Shown here: positions 8,520 through 17,661 of the stretch, piece by piece
Layout: the number at the start of each line of letters is the position of its first letter
How positions within the stretch are numbered: the first letter of the stretch is position 1
Source of the DNA: Mesorhizobium sp. B2-8-5
GTDB taxonomy: Bacteria; Pseudomonadota; Alphaproteobacteria; Rhizobiales; Rhizobiaceae
DNA: 64,000 bases
Assembly (NCBI RefSeq): GCF_006440675.2
Contig: NZ_CP083951.1
Location: forward strand, 1,178,001-1,242,000
Direction of reading: 5' to 3'
The notes under the pieces: model-generated
What the model saw: only the letters and a program-made list of their open reading frames with translations
Database searches by the model: none
Told to the model about the DNA's origin: nothing
Program-made: the position numbers and the translations under genes

Positions 8520-9083
8520 CTACCGCGCCATGGCGTGGTATTCGCGGTTGGGCCGCATGTCGACCGCGGCGGCCACCCGGTTCGACATGTTGAAGAAGGC
8601 GGCGGTCGAGGCGATGTCCCAGATATCGCGATCGGTGAAGCCGGCTTGTCGCAGGGCCGCGCGGTCGGCCTCGACGATCGTGGCCGGCTCCTCGGTCAGC
8701 TTGACCGCGAATTCGAGCATCGCTGTCTGTTTCGGCGACAGCTCGGCGGCGCGGAAATTCATCACCATCATCTCGCCGAGCGCCGGTTCGCCCGACAGCT
8801 GGCGCACTGCCGCGCCATGCGCGGTCAGGCAATAGAAGCAGTGGTTGATCGAGGAGACGACCACGGCGATCATCTCGCGCTCCAGCTTCGAAAGACCGGA
8901 ATCGCCCAGCATCAGATCGTTGTACATGTCGGTGAAGGCGCGCAGCTTCTTCTCGTCGAAGGCGTAGGCGGTGAGCACGTTGGGTACGAGGCCGAGCTTC
9001 TCCCGGCATTTGTCGAAATAGGCTTTCGTGGCCTCGCTGAGCTCCGCCTGGACAAGGTCGAGCGCGGTTATTTTGCCGGTCAT
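8520..9083 (-). CDS. AhpD-like / carboxymuconolactone decarboxylase family peroxidase-related protein
   Basis: A 187-residue protein with the alkylhydroperoxidase AhpD core: SSINHCFYCLTAHGAAVRQL carries the redox CxxC plus the downstream His, at about residues 75-95. It matches the peroxidase-related enzyme branch (REKLGLVPNVLTAYAFDEKKL upstream, DRDIWDIASTAAFFNMSNRVA near the end). The likely role is thiol-based peroxide detoxification in the cytoplasm. ATG 9083 is preceded by GAGGAGAACGACC. The frame is open further upstream, but that part overlaps the promoter region of the divergent glutamate dehydrogenase gene. Confidence 0.85.
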   Translation of the reverse strand: MTGKITALDLVQAELSEATKAYFDKCREKLGLVPNVLTAYAFDEKKLRAFTDMYNDLMLGDSGLSKLEREMIAVVVSSINHCFYCLTAHGAAVRQLSGEPALGEMMVMNFRAAELSPKQTAMLEFAVKLTEEPATIVEADRAALRQAGFTDRDIWDIASTAAFFNMSNRVAAAVDMRPNREYHAMAR

Positions 9084-9211
9084 GGTCGTTCTCCTCGCGC
9101 GGCGATGGCGTCGGTTCGAATTTTTTAAAGCGTCGTCAAACCTTTGTCGCCAAACCGCAGTCATCTGGCTACCATAGTCGCAAAAGCATGCCACGGGAGG
9201 CAATAAGCGTC

Positions 9212-12200
9212 ATGGCCAGCGTGAAATCCAAGCCGAAGAAGAAAGCCGCCGCCGCGAAAGCGGAGGAGAAACCCGCAAGGCTTGCCGACTATCTGCTGGC
9301 ACGGGCGCCCGCCGAGGACATCGCGTCCTATGACGTGACCGACCTCGAACGCGCCGGCGAACTCGCCGCCCAAGCGGTCGCCAGCCACAGGAAAGGCGAA
9401 AGCGTCGTCGCCGTCGAAGCCGATTCGGGCGTCGCCTGCGACGGCCGGCCGGTCACGGTCATCACCGTCGTCAACGACAACATGCCGTTCCTGTTCGATT
9501 CCATCCTCGGCGAGATCACCGAGATCAGCGGCGAGCCGACGCTGGTTACCCATCCGATCGTCACCGTCCGCCACGGCAAGGATGGCGTGGTCGAGGTGCT
9601 TGGCGATGGCGGCAAGGAGGATGACGACAGGCTGAGTGTCGTCCATGTCCACATTCCAAGGCTGAACGCCGGGCAGGCCAAGAGCCTCACCGAGCGGCTG
9701 GGCAAGATGCTTTCCCAGGTCCGGGCGGCCGTCGCCGACTGGAAGCGCATGCTTGCCCGCCTCGACCAGGCGATTTCCGAATTCCGCTATTCGGCGGTGC
9801 CGCTCGACAAGAAGAGCGTCGCCGAGGCGATCGCCTTCCTCGAATGGCTGCGCGACGACAATTTCACCTTCCTCGGCATGCGCGAGTTCAAATATACCGG
9901 CGGCGAGGAAAGCGGCTCGCTGGAGCGCGCCGAGAAGCCGGGCCTCGGCATCCTTTCGGATCCCGATGTGCTGGTGTTGAGGCGCGGCACCGAGGCGGTG
10001 ACGACGACGCCGGAGATCCGCGCCTTCCTGCACGGGCCGGAGCCGCTGATCGTCACCAAGGCCAACGCCAAGTCGTCGGTGCATCGCCGCATCTATCTCG
10101 ACTACATCGGCATCAAGACCTACACGGCGAAAGGCGCGCTCGCGGGCGAGCTGCGCATCGTGGGCCTGTTCACCTCGACCGCCTACACGCGCTCGGTGAT
10201 GAAGATCCCCTATCTGCGCTCCAAGGCCGAGACCGTGATCTCGAAATCCGGTTTCGATCCGCACGATCATTCCGGCAAGGCGCTGATCAACATCCTGGAA
10301 AGCTATCCGCGCGACGAGCTGTTCCAGGTTCCCATTCCTATCCTGCGCAAGCACGCGGTCGCCATACTCGGGCTGATCGAGCGGCCGCGCGTGCGGGCGC
10401 TGGTGCGCGTCGACCAGTTCGACCGCTTCGTCTCGATTATCGTTTTCGTGCCGCGCGACCGCTACGACAGCGTCGTGCGCGAGAAGGTCGGCACCTATCT
10501 CAAGACGGCGTTCGAAGGCCGGTTGTCGGCCTATTACCCGGCCTTTCCGGAAGGCGGACTGGCGCGCGTGCATTTCATCATCGGCCGTTCCGGCGGCAAG
10601 ACGCCGAAGGTCGAGCAGTCGACGATCGAGGCGGCGATCCGCGACATCGTGCGCACTTGGGAGGACGCGCTCTCCGAAGCCGCGGAAGCGGCCGGCAGCG
10701 ATCCGGCGCTGAAGGCGATCGCGGCGCGGTTCCCCGAAAGCTACCGCGACTCCTTCTCGGCCGCCGTGGCGTTGGCCGATGCCGGGCGCATTGCCAAGAT
10801 CAGCGCCGTCAATCCGATCGCCATCGACTATTACCGCCATGCCGACCAGAAGCCGCAACAGGCGGTTCTGAAAATCTATCATTTCGGCAGCCCGGTGGCG
10901 CTGTCGCGGCGCGTGCCGGTGCTGGAAAACATCGGCTTCCGCGTCATCAGCGAGCGCACTTTCGAGGTCGGCGACGATCCGGCCGACCGGGTGTTCATCC
11001 ACGACATGGAGCTGGAGAACAGCTACGGCGCACGAATAGACCTTGCCGATGGCGGCGCGCTGTTCGAGGACGCGTTCCTGTCGGTCTGGCGTGGCGATGT
11101 CGACAATGACGGCTATAACGGCCTGGCCCAGACCGCCGGCCTGTGGTCGGGCGAGATCACCATATTGCGCGCCTATGGCCGCTATCTGCAGCAGGCCGGT
11201 ATTCCGCAGAGCCAGGATTTCATCGCCGCGGCACTCAACCGCTATCCGGAGATCGCGCGCGGCCTGCATGCGCTGTTCGTCGCCCGGCTCGGGCCGGCGG
11301 CGGAGGGCGATGGCGATGGCGCGGTCGCCGCCAAGCACCTCAAGGCCAAGATCAAGGACGCGCTGGAGGAGGTGCCCAATATCGATGACGACACGATCAT
11401 CCGCCGCTATCTGAACCTCATCGAAGCCTCGCTGCGCACCAATCATTTCGTAGCCGATACGAAAGAGAAAGGGCAGTCGCTGGCGATCAAGCTCGACTCG
11501 CAAGCGGTTGAGGGCCTGCCGGCGCCGCGGCCATGGCGCGAAATCTTCGTCTACGGCTCCGAGGTCGAGGGCGTGCATCTGCGCTTCGGTCCGGTGGCGC
11601 GAGGCGGCCTGCGCTGGTCGGATCGCGCCCAGGACTATCGCACCGAGGTGCTGGGCCTGGTGAAGGCGCAGCAGGTGAAGAACGCGGTCATCGTGCCGGT
11701 CGGCGCCAAGGGCGGCTTCTACCCGAAGAAGCTGCCGATGAGCGCCGGGCGCGACGCGATCTTCGAGGCCGGGACTTCGGCCTACAAGAATTTCGTCTCC
11801 AGCCTGCTCTCGATCACCGACAATATCGGCGTCGACGGCGTCATCCCGCCGGCCGGCGTGGTGCGGCGCGATCCTGACGATCCCTATTTCGTCGTCGCCG
11901 CCGACAAAGGCACCGCGACCTTCTCCGATACCGCCAACGCCATTTCCGAAAAACACCACTTCTGGCTGGACGATGCTTTCGCCAGCGGCGGTTCGGCCGG
12001 CTACGACCACAAGAAGATGGGCATCACCGCCAAGGGCGCCTGGGAAGCGGTGAAGCGGCATTTCCGCGAGATCAACCGCGACATCCAGACCTCGCCCTTC
12101 ACCGTGGTGGGCGTCGGCGACATGTCGGGCGACGTGTTCGGCAACGGCATGCTCTTGTCGCCGCAGACCAGGCTGATCGCCGCCTTCGACCATCGCGACA

Positions 12201-13987
12201 TCTTCATCGACCCCGATCCGGACATGGCCGCATCGATGGCCGAGCGGGTGCGCATGTTCGCGCTGCCGCGTTCGTCCTGGCAGGACTACGACAAGTCGAA
12301 GCTGTCGGAAGGCGGCGTCATCGTCTCGCGCAACCAGAAATCGATCACGCTGCCGGCGGCGGCGGCTGCCGCGATCGGTCTCGCCAAGACGACGGCGACG
12401 CCGGTCGAGATCATGAACGCCATCCTCAAGGCGCCGGTCGACCTTCTGTGGTTCGGCGGCATCGGCACTTATGTGCGGGCTTCGGGCGAGAGCAACCAGG
12501 ATGTCGGCGACCGGGCAAACGACGCCGTCCGCGTCACCGCGCTCGATGTCCGGGCGAAAGTCATCGGCGAGGGCGCCAATCTCGGCGTCACGCAGCGGGC
12601 GCGCATCGAGTTCGGCCTGAATGGCGGCCGCTGCAATTCGGACGCCATCGATAACTCGGGCGGCGTCAACTGCTCCGACGTCGAGGTCAACATCAAGATC
12701 GCGCTGGCTTCCGCCATGCGCAAGGGCTCGCTGACGCGGCCGGCGCGCAACAAGCTGCTCGCCGAGATGACCGACGAGGTGGGCGCGCTGGTGCTCTCCA
12801 ACAACTACCAGCAGACGCTGGCGCTCTCGCTGGCGCGCAAGCGCGGCCTCGCCGACATCGCGCACCAGGCCCGTTTCATGACGGCGCTGGAATCGCGCGG
12901 CCTGCTCGACCGCGCGGTCGAGACGCTGCCTTCGCCGGCGGCGCTTGCCGAACGCGAGGCGCGCGGCGAGCCGCTGACCAGGGCCGAACTCGGCGTGCTG
13001 CTCGCCTATGCCAAGATCGTGCTGTTCTCCGACATCGTCGCCAGCGACGTGCCGGACGAGCAACATTTCGACCGCGACCTGATGGGCTATTTCCCGGAAC
13101 GCATGGCGAAGAAATTCGCCGGAGAGATCCGCGACCACCGGCTGCGGCGCGAGATCATCGCGCGCGTCGTCGCCAACGATCTGGTCAATCGCGGCGGGCC
13201 GTCCTTCGTCAACCGGCTGCAGGAAGCGACCGGCCGCACGGCGGCCGATGTCGTGCGCACCTTCGCGGTGATCCGCGACGGCTTCGCGCTGCCGGCGCTC
13301 TACAAGGAGATCGACGCGCTCGATAACCAGATCGACGGCCAGATCCAGCTCGATCTCTATCAGTCGGTCAGCCGGCTTATCTTCGTGACCAGCGGCTGGT
13401 CCCTGAAGAACGAAGTGGGCTCCGCGCCGCTGGGGCAGCGCATCGCCGAATTGCAGGACGCGCGCAAGGCGCTCGAACCGAAGCTGGCGTCGCTGCTGCC
13501 GGCCTTCTCGCGCGAGCGTATCGAGGAGCGGCGACACGGCCTGTTCAAGGGCGGCGCGCCGGAAAAACTCGCCGGGCAGCTCGCTCTGACCGAAGTGGCC
13601 GAGCTGATCCCGGATGTCGCGCTCACCGCGCGCACGGCCAATGCCGACATCGTCAGCGCGGCCAAGGCGTTCTTCGCCGTCAGCGATGCCTTCCGCATCC
13701 CGCGCGTCGAGGAGGCCGCGCGCTCGATCATGCCGCCCGACTATTACGACCAGCTGGCGCTGTCGCGCGCGACCGACACAATCGGCGTGGCGCGGCGCGG
13801 CATCGCGGTGGCGGCGCTCACCGCGCACGGCACGGCGGCGGATCCGGTCGGGGCATGGCTCGAGGCCGGCGGCGAACGCGTCGCGCGCATCCGCGAGCGG
13901 CTGCAGGCGCTGACCGAAGGCGGCGACATCACCGTGTCGCGGCTCTCGGTGGCGTCCGGCCTGATGAGCGACCTGACGGGGATGTGA
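9212..13987 (+). CDS. NAD-specific glutamate dehydrogenase, large 180-kDa type
   Basis: A 1591-residue enzyme that oxidises L-glutamate to 2-oxoglutarate and ammonia with NAD+, the usual catabolic form in alphaproteobacteria. The N-terminal part holds ACT-like regulatory domains (DNMPFLFDSILGEI near 85). The catalytic core starts around 790 with GPVARGGLRWSDR and GAKGGFYPKKLP, followed by the nucleotide-binding GVGDMSGDVFGNGM near 968 and GANLGVTQRARIEFGLNGGR near 1121. An ATG eight codons upstream (9188) is in frame, but the Shine-Dalgarno GGGAGG lies between the two, so 9212 is preferred. Length agrees with the family (about 1,600). Its start region abuts the divergent AhpD-like gene. Confidence 0.95.
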   Translation: MASVKSKPKKKAAAAKAEEKPARLADYLLARAPAEDIASYDVTDLERAGELAAQAVASHRKGESVVAVEADSGVACDGRPVTVITVVNDNMPFLFDSILGEITEISGEPTLVTHPIVTVRHGKDGVVEVLGDGGKEDDDRLSVVHVHIPRLNAGQAKSLTERLGKMLSQVRAAVADWKRMLARLDQAISEFRYSAVPLDKKSVAEAIAFLEWLRDDNFTFLGMREFKYTGGEESGSLERAEKPGLGILSDPDVLVLRRGTEAVTTTPEIRAFLHGPEPLIVTKANAKSSVHRRIYLDYIGIKTYTAKGALAGELRIVGLFTSTAYTRSVMKIPYLRSKAETVISKSGFDPHDHSGKALINILESYPRDELFQVPIPILRKHAVAILGLIERPRVRALVRVDQFDRFVSIIVFVPRDRYDSVVREKVGTYLKTAFEGRLSAYYPAFPEGGLARVHFIIGRSGGKTPKVEQSTIEAAIRDIVRTWEDALSEAAEAAGSDPALKAIAARFPESYRDSFSAAVALADAGRIAKISAVNPIAIDYYRHADQKPQQAVLKIYHFGSPVALSRRVPVLENIGFRVISERTFEVGDDPADRVFIHDMELENSYGARIDLADGGALFEDAFLSVWRGDVDNDGYNGLAQTAGLWSGEITILRAYGRYLQQAGIPQSQDFIAAALNRYPEIARGLHALFVARLGPAAEGDGDGAVAAKHLKAKIKDALEEVPNIDDDTIIRRYLNLIEASLRTNHFVADTKEKGQSLAIKLDSQAVEGLPAPRPWREIFVYGSEVEGVHLRFGPVARGGLRWSDRAQDYRTEVLGLVKAQQVKNAVIVPVGAKGGFYPKKLPMSAGRDAIFEAGTSAYKNFVSSLLSITDNIGVDGVIPPAGVVRRDPDDPYFVVAADKGTATFSDTANAISEKHHFWLDDAFASGGSAGYDHKKMGITAKGAWEAVKRHFREINRDIQTSPFTVVGVGDMSGDVFGNGMLLSPQTRLIAAFDHRDIFIDPDPDMAASMAERVRMFALPRSSWQDYDKSKLSEGGVIVSRNQKSITLPAAAAAAIGLAKTTATPVEIMNAILKAPVDLLWFGGIGTYVRASGESNQDVGDRANDAVRVTALDVRAKVIGEGANLGVTQRARIEFGLNGGRCNSDAIDNSGGVNCSDVEVNIKIALASAMRKGSLTRPARNKLLAEMTDEVGALVLSNNYQQTLALSLARKRGLADIAHQARFMTALESRGLLDRAVETLPSPAALAEREARGEPLTRAELGVLLAYAKIVLFSDIVASDVPDEQHFDRDLMGYFPERMAKKFAGEIRDHRLRREIIARVVANDLVNRGGPSFVNRLQEATGRTAADVVRTFAVIRDGFALPALYKEIDALDNQIDGQIQLDLYQSVSRLIFVTSGWSLKNEVGSAPLGQRIAELQDARKALEPKLASLLPAFSRERIEERRHGLFKGGAPEKLAGQLALTEVAELIPDVALTARTANADIVSAAKAFFAVSDAFRIPRVEEAARSIMPPDYYDQLALSRATDTIGVARRGIAVAALTAHGTAADPVGAWLEAGGERVARIRERLQALTEGGDITVSRLSVASGLMSDLTGM

Positions 13988-14076
13988 AGTTCCTCGCCCC
14001 TGCCAAAGCGGCTGGTCTTTGGCGATAGCGCGCATGGCAGCTTGGCGCTTGCGTTATCCTATGCTGCGCTGGTCGA

Positions 14077-14236
14077 CCCCCACTCCGTCTCGGCTTCGCC
14101 GAACCACCTCTCCCTCGATCGACGGGGTAGAGGAAGGCGCCAAGCTTTTTGCCGTCAATGCTCGTCCAGCAACGCTCCCTTCCTTTCCCTCCGGAGGGGG
14201 AAAGGTGGCGCTGCGAAGCAGCGACGGATTGGGGGA
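14077..14236. repeat. Long palindromic repeat family 3
   Basis: Left arm 14077-14116 (CCCCACTCCGTCTCGGC...CACCTCTCCC) and right arm about 14195-14236 (GGGGGAAAGGTGG...GACGGATTGGGGG) are imperfect inverted complements around a short AAGCTTTTTGCC centre. It fills much of the 415-bp gap 13988-14402, in which I see no gene. This looks like one of the large intergenic palindromes common in high-GC proteobacteria. Confidence 0.65.
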
Positions 14237-14402
14237 ACCACCTGGCAATCAAGCCTCGGCCTGATCGGTCACGCCAGAAGATGCGTGCATCGCGTAGCCG
14301 CCTTCGTGGGGCGAGGAATTGGCGCCGCGCTTGTTCATTTGCATCGCTGCTTGAAAACATGCAGACATGGCGCCCGATGCGAGCGGTGCCAGGGGAATCA
14401 GC

Positions 14403-15788
14403 ATGGTGGCGGTAGAGACAGTGCAGCGGGCATCGGGGCGCGGCATCTGGGGCTGGATGTTTTTCGACTGGGCGGCGCAGCCTTTCTTCACCGTCGTCAC
14501 CACCTTCATCTTCGGGCCCTATTTCGTCTCGCGCATGGCGAGCGATCCGACCGCCGGGCAGGCCGCCTGGGGCTATGGCATCGCCGCCGCGGGCCTGGTC
14601 ATTGCGGTGCTCTCCCCGGTGCTCGGCTCGATCGCCGACCAGACCGGGCCGCGCAAGCCGTGGATCGCCTTCTTCGCGACGATCAAGATCGTCAGCCTCA
14701 GCCTGCTGTGGTTCGCCGCTCCCGGCTCGAACCTCTTCCTGGTCGTGCTCTTGTTCTCGCTGGCCTCGGTCGCGGCCGAATTCTCCACCGTGTTCAACGA
14801 CTCCATGATGCCGCGGCTGGTGCCGAAGCAAGAGATCGGCCGGATATCCAACATGGCCTGGGGGCTTGGCTATCTCGGCGGCATGATCGCACTGATCTTC
14901 GTGGTGCTGTTCCTGGCGGGCAATCTCGAAACCGGCAAGACGCTCATCGGCCTCGATCCATTGTTCGGACTCGATCCGAAGCTCGGCGAGGACGCGCGCT
15001 TCACCGGGCCGATGTCCGCCGGCTGGTATTTCCTGTTCATCCTGCCGATGTTCTTCTTCACGCCGGACGCCAGCAAGGGAATCCCGATCGGCCCGGCGGT
15101 GCGCGAGGGCCTGTCCGAGTTGAAGTCTACTCTGGTGGAAGTGCGCCAGCGCAGCGGCATCCTGCGCTTCCTGCTGGCGCGCATGATCTATCAGGACGGC
15201 GTCAATGCGCTGCTCGCGCTCGGCGGCACCTTCGCGGCCGGCATGTTCCACTGGTCGATCACCGAGATCGGCCTGTTCGGCATCGTCCTCAACGTCGTCG
15301 CCATCTTCGGGTGCTGGATCGCGGCGCGGCTCGATACCGCGCTCGGCTCGAAGCACGTGGTGATGATCGCGCTGGTGATGCTGTCGGTCGCCACGATCGG
15401 CGTCGTCTCGACCGGTCCGGGCTTCACGCTGCTCGGCCTGATCCCGCTGTCGACCGCCGATTCCGGCGGCCTGTTCGGCACCGCGGCCGAAAAGGCCTAT
15501 ATCCTCTATGGGCTGCTGATCGGGCTCGCTTTCGGGCCGGTGCAAGCATCGTCGCGTTCCTACATGGCGCGCAGCGTGACTGCCGCCGAGTCGGGCCGCT
15601 ATTTCGGCATCTATGCGCTGGCGGGACGCGCGACCAGCTTCCTGGCGCCGCTCATGGTGGCGACCATCACCACCATGAGCGATTCACCACGGCTCGGCAT
15701 GGCGGCGATCATCCTGTTCCTCTGCGTCGGCATGGCGATCCTGGTGGGGACGCCCTATCCGGCGGACAAGCCGAAAGAGATGCTTTGA
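14403..15788 (+). CDS. MFS transporter, UMF1 (Atg22-like) family
   Basis: A 461-residue membrane protein with about 12 hydrophobic segments. It starts [26 protein letters not shown], and the FDWAxxPF signature plus [13 protein letters not shown] (about residues 76-88) are characteristic of the UMF1 branch of the MFS. The family is poorly characterised in bacteria; the eukaryotic relative Atg22 exports amino acids from vacuoles. ATG 14403 follows CAGGGGAATCAGC; an ATG at 14367 is in frame but has no ribosome site. Convergent with purH, with a palindrome between. Confidence 0.88.
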   Translation: MVAVETVQRASGRGIWGWMFFDWAAQPFFTVVTTFIFGPYFVSRMASDPTAGQAAWGYGIAAAGLVIAVLSPVLGSIADQTGPRKPWIAFFATIKIVSLSLLWFAAPGSNLFLVVLLFSLASVAAEFSTVFNDSMMPRLVPKQEIGRISNMAWGLGYLGGMIALIFVVLFLAGNLETGKTLIGLDPLFGLDPKLGEDARFTGPMSAGWYFLFILPMFFFTPDASKGIPIGPAVREGLSELKSTLVEVRQRSGILRFLLARMIYQDGVNALLALGGTFAAGMFHWSITEIGLFGIVLNVVAIFGCWIAARLDTALGSKHVVMIALVMLSVATIGVVSTGPGFTLLGLIPLSTADSGGLFGTAAEKAYILYGLLIGLAFGPVQASSRSYMARSVTAAESGRYFGIYALAGRATSFLAPLMVATITTMSDSPRLGMAAIILFLCVGMAILVGTPYPADKPKEML

Positions 15789-15796
15789 TAATTCTA

Positions 15797-15900
15797 CTCC
15801 GCTGGCCGCTTGCCGCGGTTTTCTGCGCTTCCGGTGCTCACGGACCTGAATGTCCGCTCCGCTCCGGTTCTCGAAAACCGCGGCAATCGACTCAGCGGAG
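15797..15900. repeat. Family 1 core with different outer arms, copy C
   Basis: Nested inverted arms CTCCGCTG (15797-15804) with CAGCGGAG (15893-15900), and TGCCGCGGTTTT (15811-15822) with AAAACCGCGGCA (15874-15885), surround GCGCTTCCGGTGCTCACGG and GCTCCGCTCCGGTTCTCG. That inner part is the core of the full copies at 1934 and 36982. It lies between convergent UMF1 and purH genes. Confidence 0.75.
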
Positions 15901-15930
15901 CGAATTCTTGAAGCATCTCCGCGCCGAGCC

Positions 15931-17547
15931 TCAATGCCGGAAGTGCCGCACGCCCGTGAACACCATGGCGATGCCGTGCTCGTCGGCGGCGGCGATGACG
16001 TCCTCGTCGCGCATCGAGCCGCCGGGCTGGATGACGGCCGTGGCGCCGGCCTCGATCGCCGAGAGAAGGCCGTCGGCGAAGGGGAAGAAGGCGTCGGAGG
16101 CAACCACGGAGCCCTTGGTCAGCGGTTCGGCGAGACCGGCGGCCTCCGCCGCGTCGAGCGCCTTGCGGGCGGCGATGCGCGAGGAATCGACGCGGCTCAT
16201 CTGGCCAGCACCGATGCCGACCGTGGCGCCGTCCTTGGCATAAACGATGGCGTTCGACTTGACGTGCTTGGCGACGCGGAAGGCGAATTTGAGGTCTGCC
16301 AGTTCGGCCGGCGTCGGCGCGCGTTTCGTCACCACCTTCAATTCGAGGTCGTCGACGACCGCGTTGTCGCGGCTCTGCGCAAGCAGCCCGCCCGCGACGG
16401 ACTTGACCATCGTGCCGGCGGCGCGCGGATCGGGCAGGCCGCCGGTGACCAGCAGGCGCAGGTTCTTCTTCGCGGCGACGATCGCGGCTGCCTCGTCGGT
16501 CGCGTTGGGCGCGATGATGACCTCGGTGAAGGTTTTCACGATCTCCCGCGCCGCCTCGGCGTCGAGGATGCGGTTCATGGCGACGATGCCGCCAAAGGCC
16601 GAGACCGGATCGCAGGCCAGCGCCTTGGCGTATGCCGCCTTGAGCGTTTCACCCTCGGCGACTCCGCAAGGGTTGGCGTGCTTGATGATGGCGATCGCCG
16701 CCGAGCGGGCGGGATCGAACTCGCCGACCAGCTCGAAAGCCGCGTCGGTGTCGTTGATGTTGTTGTAGGAGAGCTGCTTGCCCTGCAGCTGCTTTGCCGT
16801 CGCCACACCCGGCCGTTTGTCGCCCGACAGGTAGAAGCCCGCGTTCTGGTGCGGGTTCTCGCCATAGCGCATGACCTGGTCGAGACGGCCGCCGAAGGCG
16901 CGCCAGGTCGGGTGCTCGATCTGCAGCGCCTCGGCGAACCAGCCGGAGATCGCGGCGTCATAAGTGGCGGTGCGGGCAAAGGCCTTGGCCGCCAGCATCT
17001 TGCGGAAGTCGAGCGACAGCGAGCCGAGGTTCATCTCCAGCGCGTTGACGACGGACGCATAGTCGGCCGGATCGGTGACGATGGCGACATAGGCGTGGTT
17101 CTTGGCCGCGGCGCGGATCATCGCTGGTCCGCCGATGTCGATGTTCTCGACGGTCGAGGCATAGCCGGCGCCGGAGCGGCGGACCTCTTCAAACGGGTAG
17201 AGGTTCGAGACGACAAGGTCGATCGGCTCGATGCGATGGTCGCGCATGGCCTTGGCATGCTCGGCATCGTCGCGGATGCCGAGCAGCGCGCCATGCACCG
17301 ACGGATGCAAGGTCTTGACCCGGCCGTCCATGATCTCGGGAAAGCTGGTGAGCTCGGAAACGTCGCGGACCGCCAGGCCCGCCTCGGCGATGGCCTTCGC
17401 CGTACCGCCCGTCGAAACCAGCTCGACGCCGGCGGCGGCGAGCGCCCTGGCAAAGTCGATGAGCCCGGTCTTGTCGAAGACGGAAAGCAGCGCCCGGCGC
17501 ACCGGAACAAGGTCGGGCGCCGGAATGTTTTTTGTGGGCACGGCCAT
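15931..17547 (-). CDS. purH: Bifunctional AICAR formyltransferase / IMP cyclohydrolase
   Basis: A 538-residue cytoplasmic enzyme catalysing the last two steps of IMP synthesis. The MGS-like cyclohydrolase domain comes first ([44 protein letters not shown]), then the formyltransferase domain ([36 protein letters not shown], and near the end [13 protein letters not shown]). Length is that of a complete PurH. ATG 17547 ([12 protein letters not shown]) is chosen because homology begins just after it; 28 additional in-frame codons upstream lack family features. It is the last gene of a minus-strand run htpX-rsmB-heparinase-like-purH. Confidence 0.97.
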   Translation of the reverse strand: MAVPTKNIPAPDLVPVRRALLSVFDKTGLIDFARALAAAGVELVSTGGTAKAIAEAGLAVRDVSELTSFPEIMDGRVKTLHPSVHGALLGIRDDAEHAKAMRDHRIEPIDLVVSNLYPFEEVRRSGAGYASTVENIDIGGPAMIRAAAKNHAYVAIVTDPADYASVVNALEMNLGSLSLDFRKMLAAKAFARTATYDAAISGWFAEALQIEHPTWRAFGGRLDQVMRYGENPHQNAGFYLSGDKRPGVATAKQLQGKQLSYNNINDTDAAFELVGEFDPARSAAIAIIKHANPCGVAEGETLKAAYAKALACDPVSAFGGIVAMNRILDAEAAREIVKTFTEVIIAPNATDEAAAIVAAKKNLRLLVTGGLPDPRAAGTMVKSVAGGLLAQSRDNAVVDDLELKVVTKRAPTPAELADLKFAFRVAKHVKSNAIVYAKDGATVGIGAGQMSRVDSSRIAARKALDAAEAAGLAEPLTKGSVVASDAFFPFADGLLSAIEAGATAVIQPGGSMRDEDVIAAADEHGIAMVFTGVRHFRH

Positions 17548-17661
17548 GGACAGGCGGCCTTTCGGAGCTGTTGGAAGGGGACGTTGGCCGGCCCTAGCAT
17601 ATGAGCCCCGGAAATCAAGTGGGTCTGGCATCAGGCGCGCAGCCCGTTCTGCCGGCCAGGC

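Noticed and set aside
9161..14035. 1624-codon open frame on the minus strand opposite the glutamate dehydrogenase
   Set aside because: It is the antisense of a highly GC3-biased gene, has low-complexity Arg/Asp/Ala-rich translation and no family features; the plus-strand frame is a complete known enzyme.
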